Made by a program: the position numbers and the translations under genes. DNA of 21,301 bases. Origin: Cylindrodendrum hubeiense (taxonomy: Eukaryota; Ascomycota; Sordariomycetes; Hypocreales; Nectriaceae). The stretch covers positions 1 to 21,301 of the forward strand of contig JAANBB010000586.1 in the NCBI GenBank assembly GCA_014621425.1. The letters run 5' to 3'. Positions 9,484 to 20,565 of this stretch are shown here, one piece after another. Under the pieces are notes generated by a model. It saw nothing but the letters and a program-made list of their open reading frames with translations. It had not been told where the DNA came from and did no database searches. Numbering within the stretch: the stretch's first letter is position 1; every line of letters starts with the position of its first letter.

Positions 9484-11935
9484 ATGGCTTCTCAATGCTC
9501 ATTGATGCACGCTGGAGGGACTCGGAGAGCCCAAACGGGAGGCTATCTCCCAATCGAGGACTATGGCATGATTGGAAACATGCACACCTGCGCCCTAGTC
9601 GGCATGGATGGAAGTGTAGACTTTATGTGCTGGTACGCAACCCTCATTGAGCTCGACAAGCTCGACTCAATATCCTGCTTCTGGGTCTTGCCGCTGAAAC
9701 TACCCCAGGCCTGACTTTGACTCCCCGTCTGTCTTTTGCCGCCTGTTAGACAAGAACATTGGCGGCTACTTCAGCATTTCTCCGCCGCAGGATTTCAGTT
9801 GCACCACCAAACAACAGTACTTACCCTCGTCCTGCATCTTACAGACCCGTTACATCCATGAGGATGGTGTCGTCGACTTGGTTGACTTCTTCCCGCGCCC
9901 CAAGAGCGCCCAGGTCATGACAAGAGACTACAAGCAGGGCGCGTATAGAGAGGCCACCAAGGTCCAGGAGGAACTAAAGAAGTGGCTCGTCAGGCGAGTG
10001 GAATGCATCCGCGGTTCTTTAACACTTGGTGTGCTGCACTCACAACAATCAAGCAAGCTTAAAAGCTGACATTTATAGATGTCGAAATATTCCCTGCGTT
10101 TGGATACGGCAAAGAGGAACATGTCACCACTCTCCTCCAGGAATCCCACAACTCTGCTCATTCCCAGAGCAAGGTAGCGTCCTTCCATAGCAAGGACGTC
10201 AAGCTTCAACTAGATGTGGCGATTGAAAACGGCGAGGAAGCAAAGAGCTGTCCCATCATCACATTTAAGAAAGTACTGCGTCCTGGTATGCTAGGTGAAG
10301 GTCTCGTTGCTCGCATTGAGATCCAGGAAGGACAGACTATCTCATTTGTTATTCGCAACGATATTCCCAACCATGTGACTGAGAGTATCTCAACTCCAGT
10401 GCTGGACGCTCAACAGCACGATACCCAGAGCTTTTGGTTCAACTTCATCTCTCAGTCAAAGTACAAGGGACGTTGGAGAGAAGTTGTATCGAGGAGTTTA
10501 ATGATGTTAAAAATGATGACATATGGTGGGAGCTCCGACCTCCAACTTTAACTTTCGACTTCTAACAGATCGACAGAACCCACCGGAGCAATCGTCGCCT
10601 CGCCGACATTCTCAATTCCCGAAGCTATCGGGGGCGTCAGGAACTGGGACTACCGCTACTGCTGGATCCGTGACTCGAGTTTCACCATTTACATCCTGCT
10701 CCGTCTTGGCTTCAAAGCCGAGGCCAACGCGTACATGGAGTTCATGATGGAACGATTCGTTCACTCACGTGGACCAGATGGCAGCTTGCCCATCATGTTC
10801 ACGATCCGCGGTGACACCGACATCCCAGAATCAGAACTAAGCCACCTCGAGGGGTACCGCGGAAGCAGTCCCGTTCGTATCGGCAATGGCGCGGCTTTCC
10901 ATCAGCAGTTTGATATCTATGGTGAACTCATGGATGCCATCTACCTGTATAACAAATATGGCAAGCCGATTCCCTGGGATGTATGGCGCGCTGTCCGCGA
11001 CATACTCGGTAAGTTATGGGACATCTTCATCTCCGGATTATTGCTAAGATGAGAGTAGACTACGTTTTGACAATCGTTGATGGTAAGCTGTTCGGTGTGA
11101 AGAAGAGATTCCTATGGCTCACCATGTGATGGTAGAACCCGACATGTCAATCTGGGAAGTCCGAAACCACAAGCAACACTTCACTTACTCGCAGATCATG
11201 ATGTGGGTCGCCTTTGACCGCGGTCTACGCCTCGCCGACAAGAGATGCTTCCCGTGTCCCAACCGCGTCAAGTGGATGGAAGCCAGAGACAAGCTCTACG
11301 AACGAGTCATGGAGAAAGGTCTGTATCACTTTTCCTGCCCTACCCGAATCATAGAAACCTACCTAATATTTACCAAGGCTATAACACCGAAATGAAATGC
11401 TTCGTTCAGAGTTTTCAGAATAACACAATGCTCGATTCGTCCATTCTCATCGCTCCCCTCGTCTTCTTCATCTCCCCCTGCGACCCACGCTTCACCAACA
11501 CACTCGACCGCATTCTTCTCCCCCCTGAGAAGGGCGGACTGACCAGCACGGGCTTGGTGTTTCGCTATGATACTGAGCTCGCCGATGATGGTAAGAAAAA
11601 CTGCCCCCAGTATCTATCATGAAGTTGATCACGCTGATACATCGGTACCATCTACAGGAGTTGGTGGCACCGAAGGAGCCTTCAGCATGTGCACGTTCTG
11701 GCTCGTCGAGGCCATGACCCGCGCCAGCGTCTACGAGCCTAAGTACCTTGTCAGAGCCATCAATCTCTTTGAGAATATGCTGGGTTTCTCAAACCACCTG
11801 TGCATGTTCTCCGAGGAGATTGCCCGCAGTGGCGAGCAGTTAGGAAACACACCCCAGGCGTTCAGTCATCTAGCACTTATCAGTGCTGCGTTCAACCTTG
11901 ATCGCGTCGCGGAGGGCTCGACGGAGTCGAGGTGA
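9484..11935 (+). CDS. GH15 family glucoamylase/trehalase-like glycoside hydrolase, intracellular
   Basis: Exons 9484-9632, 9709-10028, 10079-10525, 10577-11008, 11059-11082, 11136-11318, 11378-11590 and 11658-11935; seven introns of 50-76 bp; 681 aa. Joining them gives a continuous GH15 protein of the bacterial/archaeal glucoamylase-trehalase type. The N-terminal beta-sandwich part carries [20 protein letters not shown] (24-43) and [13 protein letters not shown] (47-59). The (alpha/alpha)6 barrel begins near 306 with [15 protein letters not shown] (327-340). E465 in [10 protein letters not shown] is the likely general acid, and E642 or E643 in FSEEI, just before [16 protein letters not shown], the likely general base. 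No signal peptide or starch-binding domain is visible, so it should act on an intracellular alpha-glucoside such as trehalose, maltodextrin or glycogen. The substrate is undetermined. The length is normal for the family, and the ATG has ACC before it. Convergent with hxB; the stops are 193 bp apart. Confidence 0.9.
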
Positions 11936-12128
11936 TTAGGAACATGTTTTAGGAATAACTTGATTTCTGATATTCGTGCCCAATGAAGTGTGGTGATGTC
12001 TTGGTAAACTAGTTTAACAACATCTTTCGAAACATGCCAAGTTATCAACGCACTATGCATAGAGTTACAATGTGACGCCGCCAGTCTTAAACACCCCTCC
12101 ATGTAAATGCTATGGGATCCATTGGTTT

Positions 12129-14665
12129 CTAATCCCTTGATTCCACATTGACGACCTCGCCGACTTCGATGGTCGGATATTGCGTTTCCTTGCTAGTGTA
12201 GTCGTTCCGGCTGGGAGGGTCATGCCGCATGTGAACCCCAAAGTACACCTTGCCATCAAATCTCCTCGTCTTGGCGAGCGTCACAAATGGCTCCTCCTTC
12301 TTCTCTGCAGTCTCTTGATCCACGCAAAGCATCTGGCATCTACGACACGCTCCGAGTAGCTTAAAGTTTTGGCGGCCAATACACAGCGAAGCCCATCCGT
12401 CTTCGGCGAATGCTTGCTGCCCTTTCATGCCGTCCGCTTGTTCGAGCACTATGTTTGCCCGAAATGTTCTGTCTTCAACAGCATCCCCACCTCGGCTGCG
12501 AATCTCCTTATTCAATGCGTCGACGCTTGCACTGTATATCATCAAAATCGGGCTCTCGTTTGAAAGTAGAATCTTTCCTGGTCGCTGCTGTTCAGAGTCT
12601 GAGTCAGGGGGAGATGGAATTTCCGGGAATGACCCGGGCAGTCTCTGATCTCTGTTCGGTTGTTGATATGCCTGCATCTGCGCTTTCGAGAACCGACTGC
12701 TCGCTCCAAGGCCACCTGGTGGAAACCTAGCCAAAATACAAGGCACCCCCAACGATTTGGAGAAGAACTCATTGATGCTGTCAGAGGAATACATTTGTGC
12801 TGAGATTTGATCGCCGCATACTCGTGACTGTAGTTGCCGAAAAGCTGTATCAATGAGTGAGGGGTTCGCAGATAAGGGTATCGAAATCTGGGTTGGATAG
12901 CCGTGAACTGGTCTTCCAATGTATTTCACTACCAATAGCCCCTGGTTGAAGTCTAGCGATGGTTGCAGGAGAGCCATCTTCGGACAACGCTTTTGGCTGA
13001 GAGCATGTCCAGATCCTTGATGTATCAGACACCATTCTCGGTCCCAAGCTAGTCCCTCGGGCCGAATCTCCCATGGGACACCAGGTGGAACGGAAAACCC
13101 GCCACAGCTCTTGATAGGGTAAACGGTGATGGCCTTGAGCCGAAGTCGAGGCTGGCCAACGGGTATAGTCGCTTCAAGGCCATCGAAGTCTTCTGCCATT
13201 GGCGTGGGCAATGCTGTCTCTCTGAAGAATTCCTTCACAAAGCTGACAAAACGATCAACATCAGATACTGTGCTCATCGCTCCAAGGCTTGCCCGAATGA
13301 CACCAGTAGGTTTCCCTGAGATGATGTCGTTTTCGGCGCCGCATTTATACCCAGCGGAGAAGTTTCGTTTCATCTCCCAAGGTTGCAAGCCTAGTGCTGA
13401 GGCTATACCTCCTGGATTGCACAGTCCGCCTGTTCGAATATGCATCATTTTCAGACTTGCAAGCTTCTCGAACTCTGTCAGGCTTATCCAGGCACCCAGG
13501 CTGTTTCTGATATTGAAGGCCACAGCTGGACCAGTTCCGAGCGATTCTGGGTCGCCAGAGGACTCGGTATAAATCGAACAAACAGGCGCCCCATTTGCGT
13601 GCCGCAGACGGTTTAACCCGTGCAGCAGTCGTTGTGTCAAATATGACGTGTGTGAACTCACGTGGTCCATTGATCCAAAGAGTTTTAGGTGGACGCCCAT
13701 GGCAATATCCAGTGCCACTATACTGTGAAAAGGCAGGGTGCCATCCTCTAATCGCTCATGAAGGAAATGCGATTTCGGGGCATGCCACTGCTCCTTGCCG
13801 CTGACAACCATATCGACAGTACCCCCGCCAAAATACTTGCGACGGTCAAAAATAAACTCTGCCGAACGCCGAACGATAAGAGCGCCCAGGTCAGGGAAGC
13901 CAAATATTTTGTACAGGCTGAAAACGATAAAATCAGGAGAAAGGTTGGGGTCGTCGAGGGCCAGACGGGATGTCGCGCTGAAGGACGATGCATCCAATAA
14001 AGTGAATATTCGAGAGTCGGAGTCAATATTTGCCCTCTTTAGGTCTCTGCTCCACGACAAGGGATATCGTTTCCCATCCATGTGAGATTGAGCTGAATAT
14101 GAGAACAGTGTTATGGGGGGTTGCTGGTGAGGAGAGTCGCCGAAAGGATCGGTGCCATCTATCCAAGACTTGACAGTGTCGTCGTCAAGACATAAACTGT
14201 CAAGTGCTTCTTCTCTGGCCCCGACTAGGCTGGTGTGGCATGCTTGGTGATAGGCATAGAACCACCCCTGAGGTTGAGACCTCATGGCATCAACGACAAG
14301 TTTAACACCAGCTGTGGCATTGGGGACGAAAACCAGGTCATACTGAGCGGGGTCGGCACCAAAAAAGGACAAGAGATTCATGCGAGCATCCTCGATACGG
14401 GACGTGGAGAGTTGGGAGGACGGGGAGGCGGAATGTGGGTTGCCAAAGAGTGCTGAGGTCATCTCAGAGGCGAAGGCGTCCATAACGGACTTGGCACACA
14501 GGGTGGTTCCCGCATGATCAAGATAAACGGAGTCTCGAAGAAAGTTAGGAGGATGGAGTATGAAATGGACGGGGTCGTACAAGACGGACCTTTAATCATA
14601 GGGTACTCCGTCTCCCTGAAGCCTTCGACGGCGGCGTTGTACCCGGGACCCTGAGTGGTGGGCAT
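12129..14665 (-). CDS. hxB: Molybdenum cofactor sulfurase (MOCOS/HxB)
   Basis: Two exons, 14665-14590 and 14533-12129, with intron 14534-14589 (GTCCGT donor, CTAAC branch, CGAG acceptor); 826 aa, the usual family length. It transfers sulfur from L-cysteine to the desulfo molybdenum cofactor, activating xanthine dehydrogenase and aldehyde-oxidase-type enzymes in the cytosol. The N-terminal half is a class V aminotransferase/NifS-like domain: YLDHAGTT (29-36), PLP lysine K234 in SLYKIFGFPDLGALIV, and IRTGGLCNPGG (391-401) with Cys397 as the likely persulfide carrier. The C-terminal half is a MOSC domain: YPIKSCGGF (497-505), WDREWCLIH, and GACRRCQMLCVDQ near the end. The 5' exon supplies the family N terminus (YNAAVEGFRETEYPMIK), so the start at 14665 is preferred over the ATG inside the intron-containing frame at 14582. 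No molybdoenzyme gene lies nearby. Confidence 0.93.
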
Positions 14666-14711
14666 CTTGTCAATAGCCCCGGGAAAGAAGGGAAAGTACC
14701 GGCCCCAATAC

Positions 14712-14747
14712 GGAAATGGAGACGGAGATGGAGATGGAGATGGAAAT
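14712..14747. repeat. Hexanucleotide repeat, six GGARAY units
   Basis: Six tandem six-base units: three central GGAGAT copies flanked by one GGAGAC and two GGAAAT variants. On the hxB (minus) strand it reads as a CT-rich tract about 50-80 bases upstream of the hxB start codon, so it probably lies in the 5' leader or core promoter. Confidence 0.8.
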
Positions 14748-15859
14748 ATTAAAATGGGAACAATCGGGTGTCAGATCAAAATCCAAGACCGATGGATTGC
14801 ATCTTCATGCCCGAGAGTCTGGTTGCGTATCCAGCTGCCGCTGGCTATCGACGATGAGTGGAGCACGTCGATGAAAGTGGAAGCTGGGTGAGACAGGCAA
14901 GGGGATGACGGTGAGGGACGGTGAGAGAGAGGCGTGTGACTTTGGCTCTGGGTTAGTCAGCCCAATTAATTCCTCCAATATGCGAGCAGAGGTGACGAGG
15001 GAGCATTACAGGCAAGCAAAGGGCGGGCAGTTGACGCCGTATCGCTGTCCTTTAAAGAGCAAGCGCCACGGCCGGGCCCATGATGTAAGGGCGACGATTG
15101 ATAGCACAGCGGCGAGCCCCAGCGCCCTCTGGACTCCTCCCCAAGCCGGAGATCGCCACCCTCCAGCCGAACTGGGGCGCAGCCTGTCATTGGCCCGAAG
15201 ACAGGTTCCAATGCGTCTGCAACAAGGCACGCACTGTATTTCCCCACCAGGACCTGCGCAAGCCACACAGTGCGCGTGCCATTGACGCGCCAGGACTAAC
15301 GCGGTACGTACCTCTCCTACCCCAGAGCGGCTGCATCACACCCGCAGCCGTCACAACGCGGCCTGGTCAGCTCCACATTCGGCCAGCGCAGCGCAACTCC
15401 GAGCTCGTCTCAACTCAGCCTCCTCAACTTCACTTCATCACGACGCCATCGCATCGCTGTGACGTGAGGCCTGTTGGAGCGCTACTTCCTGCCGCAGCGC
15501 CATCTGCATCTTCAGAGCCGCGTTCGCCCGCCCAATTAGTTGGTCTCCCCCGATTTTCATCCTCTCTTTCTCCCCTTGTCCTTTGTCCACCTCGTCGACC
15601 CAGAGCCGATCGGCAGCCTCGCGTTTCTACCCTCCCAACCTCCATGGCATCTCCATTCGTGTGCCCATCACCATCATCACCCTCCTCCCATCTTCTCTTC
15701 TCTCCTCTCCCCTTCATGCCTTCTCTATGAGCCAGGGTCTTCAGCCCTCTTAGCCACCTTCTCCATGGCGCCTCTTTGGCATCCCTCTACGTTTTCTTGC
15801 TTCTCTTCCTGCTTCCAATGGTCCAAATTTTGTTCAGGATGATTTATCTAACTGCAATC

Positions 15860-15922
15860 ATGTCGCCAAACAATAGGCTCCACCGTCAATCAGGCCTGAA
15901 TCATCCTTCTGGTACCAAGTAA
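15860..15922 (+). promoter_or_regulatory. Upstream ORF 1 in the ARS2 leader (20 codons)
   Basis: ATG with A at -3, encoding 20 residues and ending in TAA 76 bases before the ARS2 ATG. If transcription starts upstream of it, it would be translated and could limit ARS2 output. The transcription start is not known, so this is conditional. Confidence 0.35.
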
Positions 15923-15964
15923 CAAGCACATCCGACCGCACCTCAGCTGAAAGGGCTGCTCTTT

Positions 15965-16069
15965 ATGCTAGCTCCAATCGCATCCAACCCTACCGACAAT
16001 GGACTCGTATACGTCTTTCCGGGAGGCCCCAGCCCGATCCCCAGTGGAGAGAAGCTGGAGTCGCGATGA
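15965..16069 (+). promoter_or_regulatory. Upstream ORF 2 overlapping the ARS2 start
   Basis: A 34-codon frame whose ATG lies 34 bases before the ARS2 ATG and whose stop lies 68 bases after it, in a different frame. Its ATG has T at -3, a weak context, so most ribosomes would be expected to scan past to the strong CGACAATGG of ARS2. Confidence 0.4.
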
Positions 16070-18812
16070 TTCCCGAACCAGAGACGACCGAGCCGATCCT
16101 TTCTACCGTGGAAGATCCCCTGGTGCGTCTCCTCGCGGCCCATGCGGCCTTTCACCCCAAGCCTCGCGTCGCACCAACCCTCCCATCAACGGTGCGACTT
16201 TGCTCGGAACACAAATCTAACCGTGATTTCACAGGTCACGAACGCCGTGAACGCCGGCGATCCCGTTCCCCAGCTGCCGTCGATCGTTACGAGCCTCGGC
16301 CCCGTCGAGATGGTCGAGATGATCGAGACCGAGATGACCGACGTCGTATCGGCTCGCCTCCTGCCAACATCGACCGATATGTCCCAGGCCAGGAAAACAG
16401 TGCCTCCGCTGGCAACGTGACCGCCAATCCTCTTGCCGACCCTGTCAAGCTCCCATACCAAGTTGGTTTCTCCTACTTTGGGGAATGGTGGAGAATGAAC
16501 GAGAAGATCAAGGAAGAGAAGGAGAGAGTCCGAACTGGCCGTCGGCGCGAACCTGAAAGAGTCCGTGGTCCAAGAGAAGCGCAAGAGGAGCGCGAAAAGG
16601 AAAAGGTCAAGATCCAAGCTGCCTACGACACCTACAAGGAGGAACTCCAGGCCAAGATGGCACGTACCTTTGTGTCCGAACACAAGAAGGAGCAATGGTT
16701 CAAGGAAAGATACGTACCGGAGATTCGTGATGACTTCCGAGGGAAGCTGAACGAATCCCGACGAGGCGCCTACACTCAGTGGGAACAAGATCTTGAGTCT
16801 GGAACCTTTGATGAATTTTCCCTTGAGGGACTCCCCAAGAGCGAGAGCAATGGGGTTGGTGGTGTCGTTGAGAAGGAGGAAGGCGAGGCGACGGCTACAA
16901 ACGAAATTCTCGGTGTCGGCGATCTTGTTCCAGGCAATGGCGCAGACATCCGGGATGAGAACCAGTTTCAACCAACTCTTCTCATTAAGACAATCGCGCC
17001 CCATGTCAGCCGTCAGAATCTGGAGGCATTCTGCAAGGAACACCTTGGCGAAGAGGAGGGTGGCTTCAAGTGGCTTTCCCTGTCCGATCCCAACCCCAGC
17101 AAGCGGTACCATCGCATTGGATGGGTGATGCTGCACCCTTCCTCCGAGACCGTCATTCCCATTGATCGTATCGATCCCAAGGATGAAGATGGCGATGAGC
17201 CGATATTGTCCCCTCAGCCGGTCTCCACTGCCGACAAGGCCCTCGATGCCATCAACGGTAAGACCGTGAAGGATGAGGTTCGCGGTGACTTTGTGTGCCA
17301 CGTGGGAGTCCACAACCCACCTGTTCATCCTCGAAAGAAGGCCCTCTGGGATCTTTTTTCTGCACCCGAGCGCATTGACAAGGATCTCCTGATGGTCCAG
17401 CGCATTGTCAACAAGTTTGAAGAAGACTTTGGATCTGATTTCCAAGCAATCCTGAAGATCGAAGAGAAGGTCGATGATATGAAGAATGCCGGTCATCTTC
17501 AGCCTGCCGTGGCCCCGACTCCTGTAAAGAAGGTCAAGAAGACCCGAGAGGTTGGCATGGATGAAGCCATGGATGATGAGGAGGATGGCATCATCGACAT
17601 CGAGGAGGAGGAAGAGGAAGAGGGAGCCATTGATGACGAGGAGGAGATCGATGATGAGGAACTTCTCGTCAAGAAGAAGCAACTCGATCTCTTGATCGAA
17701 TATCTGCGCCGCGTCTTCAACTTTTGCTTCTTCTGCGTCTTCGAGAGCGACTCTATCCATGAGCTGACCCGAAAGTGCCCCGGTGGTCATCTTCGTCGAC
17801 CTCGCACAACACTGTCGTCCTCGGCCAGGGCAGTCGCCAGGGCAAGTGCCAATGGAGAGCCCTTCCCTGGCAAGAAGCGCAGCGAGGCCGCTGAAGAGGC
17901 CGAGGCCGATGGTGTCGACGGGGATAAGAAGTTCCGCAACACTTCTAACAAGACTGAGCAGCAACTTCTTCGGGCTTACAACTGGGTCAAGACGTTTGAG
18001 GATAAATTGACCCAAATTCTGGACCCGCAGACCGTTGATATCCGAAAGCTGGGTGGCCGCTCAGCTGATGAAGCAGTTGAGGAGGAGCTTTTCAAGCATG
18101 TGAAGCAAGAAGACGAGCACAAGTGGAGGTGTAAGGCCCCAGAATGTTCGAAGCTGTTCAAAGAGGAACACTTCTGGAAGAAGCACGTTGAGAAGCGCCA
18201 CGCCGACTGGCTTGACAGCATGAAGCAAGAGGTACGTTACATGCGCTTCAGAGACAAGTTTACATGCTAACAAAATTCTTCTAGTTTGAACTGATTAACG
18301 CCTATGTTATGGATCCTGCCCATATCGCTCCCTCGAGGACCGACGCCAACTCGAATGGCCACTTCCCGCCCGCGAATGGCCAGTCTACCACTGGAACACC
18401 TCGTGGTTTCAACCTCAACAACTTTTCCATGAACGGCATGATGGGAATGCCAGGATTCCCAATGGCTCCGGGCACATTTCCTCCCATGTTTGCTGGCATG
18501 CAGGCTGGCGGATGGAACCCAATGGGCGACGATCGCTCTGGCGGCCCCATTCGGCGAGGAGGCATGTCTGGAGGCGGCAGAGGTGGCCAGTATCGCTCTG
18601 GTCCCTATGATCGCCGCGGCGGCGGCGGCGGTGGTGGTGGCGGCCGATGGGAGGGTGGCGGTGGCCGAAACCGCGTGGGAGGCTCCCGTTGGGGAGATGG
18701 TGCTGGAGGCGCCGCGGGTGGACCACGTGAAGCCGTTCAGGGCCGCAGCCTCAAGAGTTACGAAGACCTCGATCAGGTTTCAGGCGGTGGCGGTGGAGAG
18801 CTCAACTACTAG
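15999..18812 (+). CDS. ARS2: ARS2/SERRATE homologue, cap-binding-complex RNA-processing factor
   Basis: Exons 15999-16122, 16235-18231 and 18285-18812; introns 16123-16234 (GTGCGT, CTAAC, CACAG) and 18232-18284 (GTACGT, CTAAC, TCTAG); 882 aa. The first junction restores an Arg/Ser-rich N terminus (YRGRSPGHERRERRRSRSP). The SERRATE/Ars2 N-terminal domain spans about 110-250 (GFSYFGEWWRMNEKIKEE; EHKKEQWFKERYVPEIRDDF). An RRM-like central region follows, then an acidic tract (~487-522), the conserved LLIEYLRRVFNFCFFCVFES (~527-546), a C2H2 zinc finger with C674, C679, H692 and H697, and a Gly/Arg-rich tail. ARS2 links the nuclear cap-binding complex to RNA maturation or exosome decay; S. pombe Pir2 also acts in heterochromatin and RNA elimination. 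The ATG context is strong. The inner ATG at 16066 lies in a frame that is intronic up to 16234 and is rejected. Confidence 0.94.
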
Positions 18813-19337
18813 ATTGGTTTCGGCAACCTAAGGAGCAAGGGTTCGAAGGGAAAAACTCTCCACCGGGTTTACTTGTACTTTTCCACATCGCGGCGAGTGG
18901 GTTCCAGGGCCATCCAGATTTCGGGTTTGTTGAAGAGGGTAGGAAAGCGCCCTGGAAGCCCGTGTAGAATATCTCGTGATTGCTTTTTGGCACTTCTATT
19001 TGCAGGATTTATTTGGGGGGAATCGCAAGCTACATTCAGAGAAGATAGCCCATGTTGCTATTCTTTAGTCAAAAATCCAGACAGTTGTCCTTATTTTATG
19101 TCCATATGTGACCAACAAGCTTCTTGAGACTCGGTGAAAGGCAAGGTGAAGTTCTCGGTGACGGCGCGTGGCTGAGGTGTACTGATACGGGATCCCACTT
19201 TGGCCAATCACGGGTGTCGATAAGACATTTTTATTTTTATCCACCCCCACCGCCCACCTTTTTTTTCTTGAGCCATTCCTGCAACTCCAAGTCAGTACAG
19301 TAAAAGTCCGCGTACCGGAACTCGACAAGTCGCAAAG
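18813..19337. other. ARS2 3' UTR and PXR1 promoter
   Basis: 525 bases between two same-strand genes with no supported ORF. The proximal part should be the ARS2 3' UTR. The distal part has a CCAAT box at 19204-19208, T-rich and C-rich tracts (about 19226-19270) and a purine/pyrimidine transition just before the PXR1 start, typical of a fungal core promoter without a clear TATA box. Confidence 0.55.
19204..19208 (+). promoter_or_regulatory. CCAAT box upstream of PXR1
   Basis: GGCCAATCAC, 130 bases before the PXR1 start codon. The sequence and distance fit the CCAAT-binding (HAP/AnCF) complex. Confidence 0.4.
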
Positions 19338-20565
19338 ATGGGACTTCTCGCTGAGGGCAAGACGTATGGATTCCAATCATTGCAAAACCCAGTCGTATCA
19401 CAAGCAGCTAACCCTCCGCCTACAGCCGGTCAAAGATCAACAAAGATCCCAACAACACGAAATGGAGCCGCGATACCACCACGTTCGGACAGAAGATCCT
19501 GCGAGCCCAGGGCTGGCAACCGGGCGAGTTCCTTGGAGCTACGAATGCGCCACACTCCGAGCTACACACCTCTGCGAACGCGTCGTACATCCGGGTTACG
19601 CTGAAAGATGACATGAAGGGGTTGGGCTTCAGCAGGTCCAAGGAGGACGAAGTCACTGGCCTCGACGTATTCTCAGACTTGCTCAGCCGCTTGAATGGCA
19701 AAACGGAGGGCGCTGTTGAAGAGGACCGTCAGGTGCGACTGGCTGTCAAGGCCAACTACTATGTCGAACAGCGCTGGGGTCCCATGCGGTTCGTCCGAGG
19801 TGGTCTCCTGGTGGGTGATGAATTGAGGGAGGAACCGAAGGAAGAGGAAGACTCCGATGGATCGGCAAGCGAGTCCGATGCTAAGGAGGAGGGAGACGAC
19901 GCAGAAATGACCCAGGATCCGGCTCCTAAGGAGTCCAAAAAGGAAAAGAAGTCGAAGAAGCGCAAGGTCAGCGACGACGACGATGCAGACACTTCTGGCC
20001 GGGAATCCGAGTCGAAGAGCAAGAAGAGGCGAAAGGAAGAGCGAAAGCTTGCGGAGACCGACGACAGCACCGACGACGCGAAGGCCAGGAAGAAGGAGAA
20101 GAGGGACAAGAAGGACAAGAAGCGCTCTAAGAAGGCCGCTACCGAGGGCGACGATGACGAAGCATCGGCCTCCGACGAACGGTCAAAGAAGCGAAAGTCT
20201 AAGTCGAAGGACAGCCAGTCTCCCGATGAATCAGAGGACGATCGAGTAAAGTCCAAGAAGTCAAAGAAGGAGAAAAAGGAGAAGAAGGAGAAGAAAGACA
20301 AGAAGAAGCGCAGAAAGGACGAGGCCGGCGCTTCAGGCGAATCTACGCCTGCTGAATCGGTGGCCGGCTCGGGAACCACGACCCCAGGCACGGGAACTTC
20401 GACACCTCGATTAAGCCGGAACTTTGTGAGGTCACGATTTATTGCGCAGAAGAAGCAGGCCTTTTTGGATCCTAAGGCGTTGAACCAGGTTCGTAACCGT
20501 CATCGATGTTGTTTATCGAACTTGCCAGTGCTAACAGTCAACAGATCTTTATGGTTAAAGCATAA
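19338..20565 (+). CDS. PXR1: PXR1/PINX1 G-patch protein, rRNA/snoRNA processing
   Basis: Exons 19338-19363 (26 nt), 19426-20488 and 20545-20565 (21 nt); introns 19364-19425 (GTATGG, GCTAAC, CTACAG) and 20489-20544 (GTTCGT, CTAAC, CAACAG); 369 aa. The spliced N terminus MGLLAEGKTRSKINKDPNNT and the C terminus ALNQIFMVKA match the fungal PXR1 pattern, fixing both tiny terminal exons. The G-patch lies at about 25-79 (TFGQKILRAQGWQPGEFLGA ... LGFS). GLDVFSDLLSRLNGK follows at 87-101, then RWGPMRFVRGGLLVG. Residues ~155-330 are alternating acidic, Ser and Lys-rich repeats (KKEKKEKKEKKDKKKRRK), nucleolar in style. Family role: activates the Prp43 helicase in ribosome biogenesis, supports pre-rRNA cleavage and snoRNA 3'-end trimming, and inhibits telomerase. 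The frame stays open if the last intron is retained. Confidence 0.93.

Larger units (their letters stand above)
14666..15998. other. Divergent promoter region between hxB and ARS2
   Basis: 1.3 kb with no supported gene. The hxB side holds a hexamer repeat. The middle carries a CRE-like TGACGTGA at 15460-15467. The ARS2 side has a long pyrimidine-rich stretch (about 15555-15720) typical of fungal promoters, followed by a leader with two small upstream ORFs. The 210-codon open frame at 15098-15730 has no ATG start and is Pro/Ser/Arg low-complexity, so I treat it as chance. Confidence 0.6.

Noticed and set aside
14459..14582. Start of hxB at the ATG at 14582
   Set aside because: This ATG lies inside the 56-bp intron. 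Splicing to the exon starting at 14665 restores the conserved family N terminus.
15098..15730. 210-codon plus-strand frame between hxB and ARS2
   Set aside because: No ATG at its start, Pro/Ser/Arg low-complexity peptide, lies in pyrimidine-rich promoter DNA, and an antisense frame is equally open in part.
16186..18015. 609-codon open frame antisense to ARS2
   Set aside because: It is the mirror of a long, codon-biased exon and has the Leu/Ile/Ser-rich composition typical of antisense frames. The sense strand carries all ARS2 domains and splice signals.
18838..18856. GGGTTCGAAGGG resembling a tRNA T-arm
   Set aside because: The flanking arm does not pair and no acceptor, D-arm or anticodon structure surrounds it. 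It is in the ARS2 3' UTR.
19759..20391. 210-codon antisense frame in PXR1
   Set aside because: It is the complement of the Lys/Glu/Ser repeat region, giving Phe/Leu/Ser runs, with no domain and no promoter evidence.
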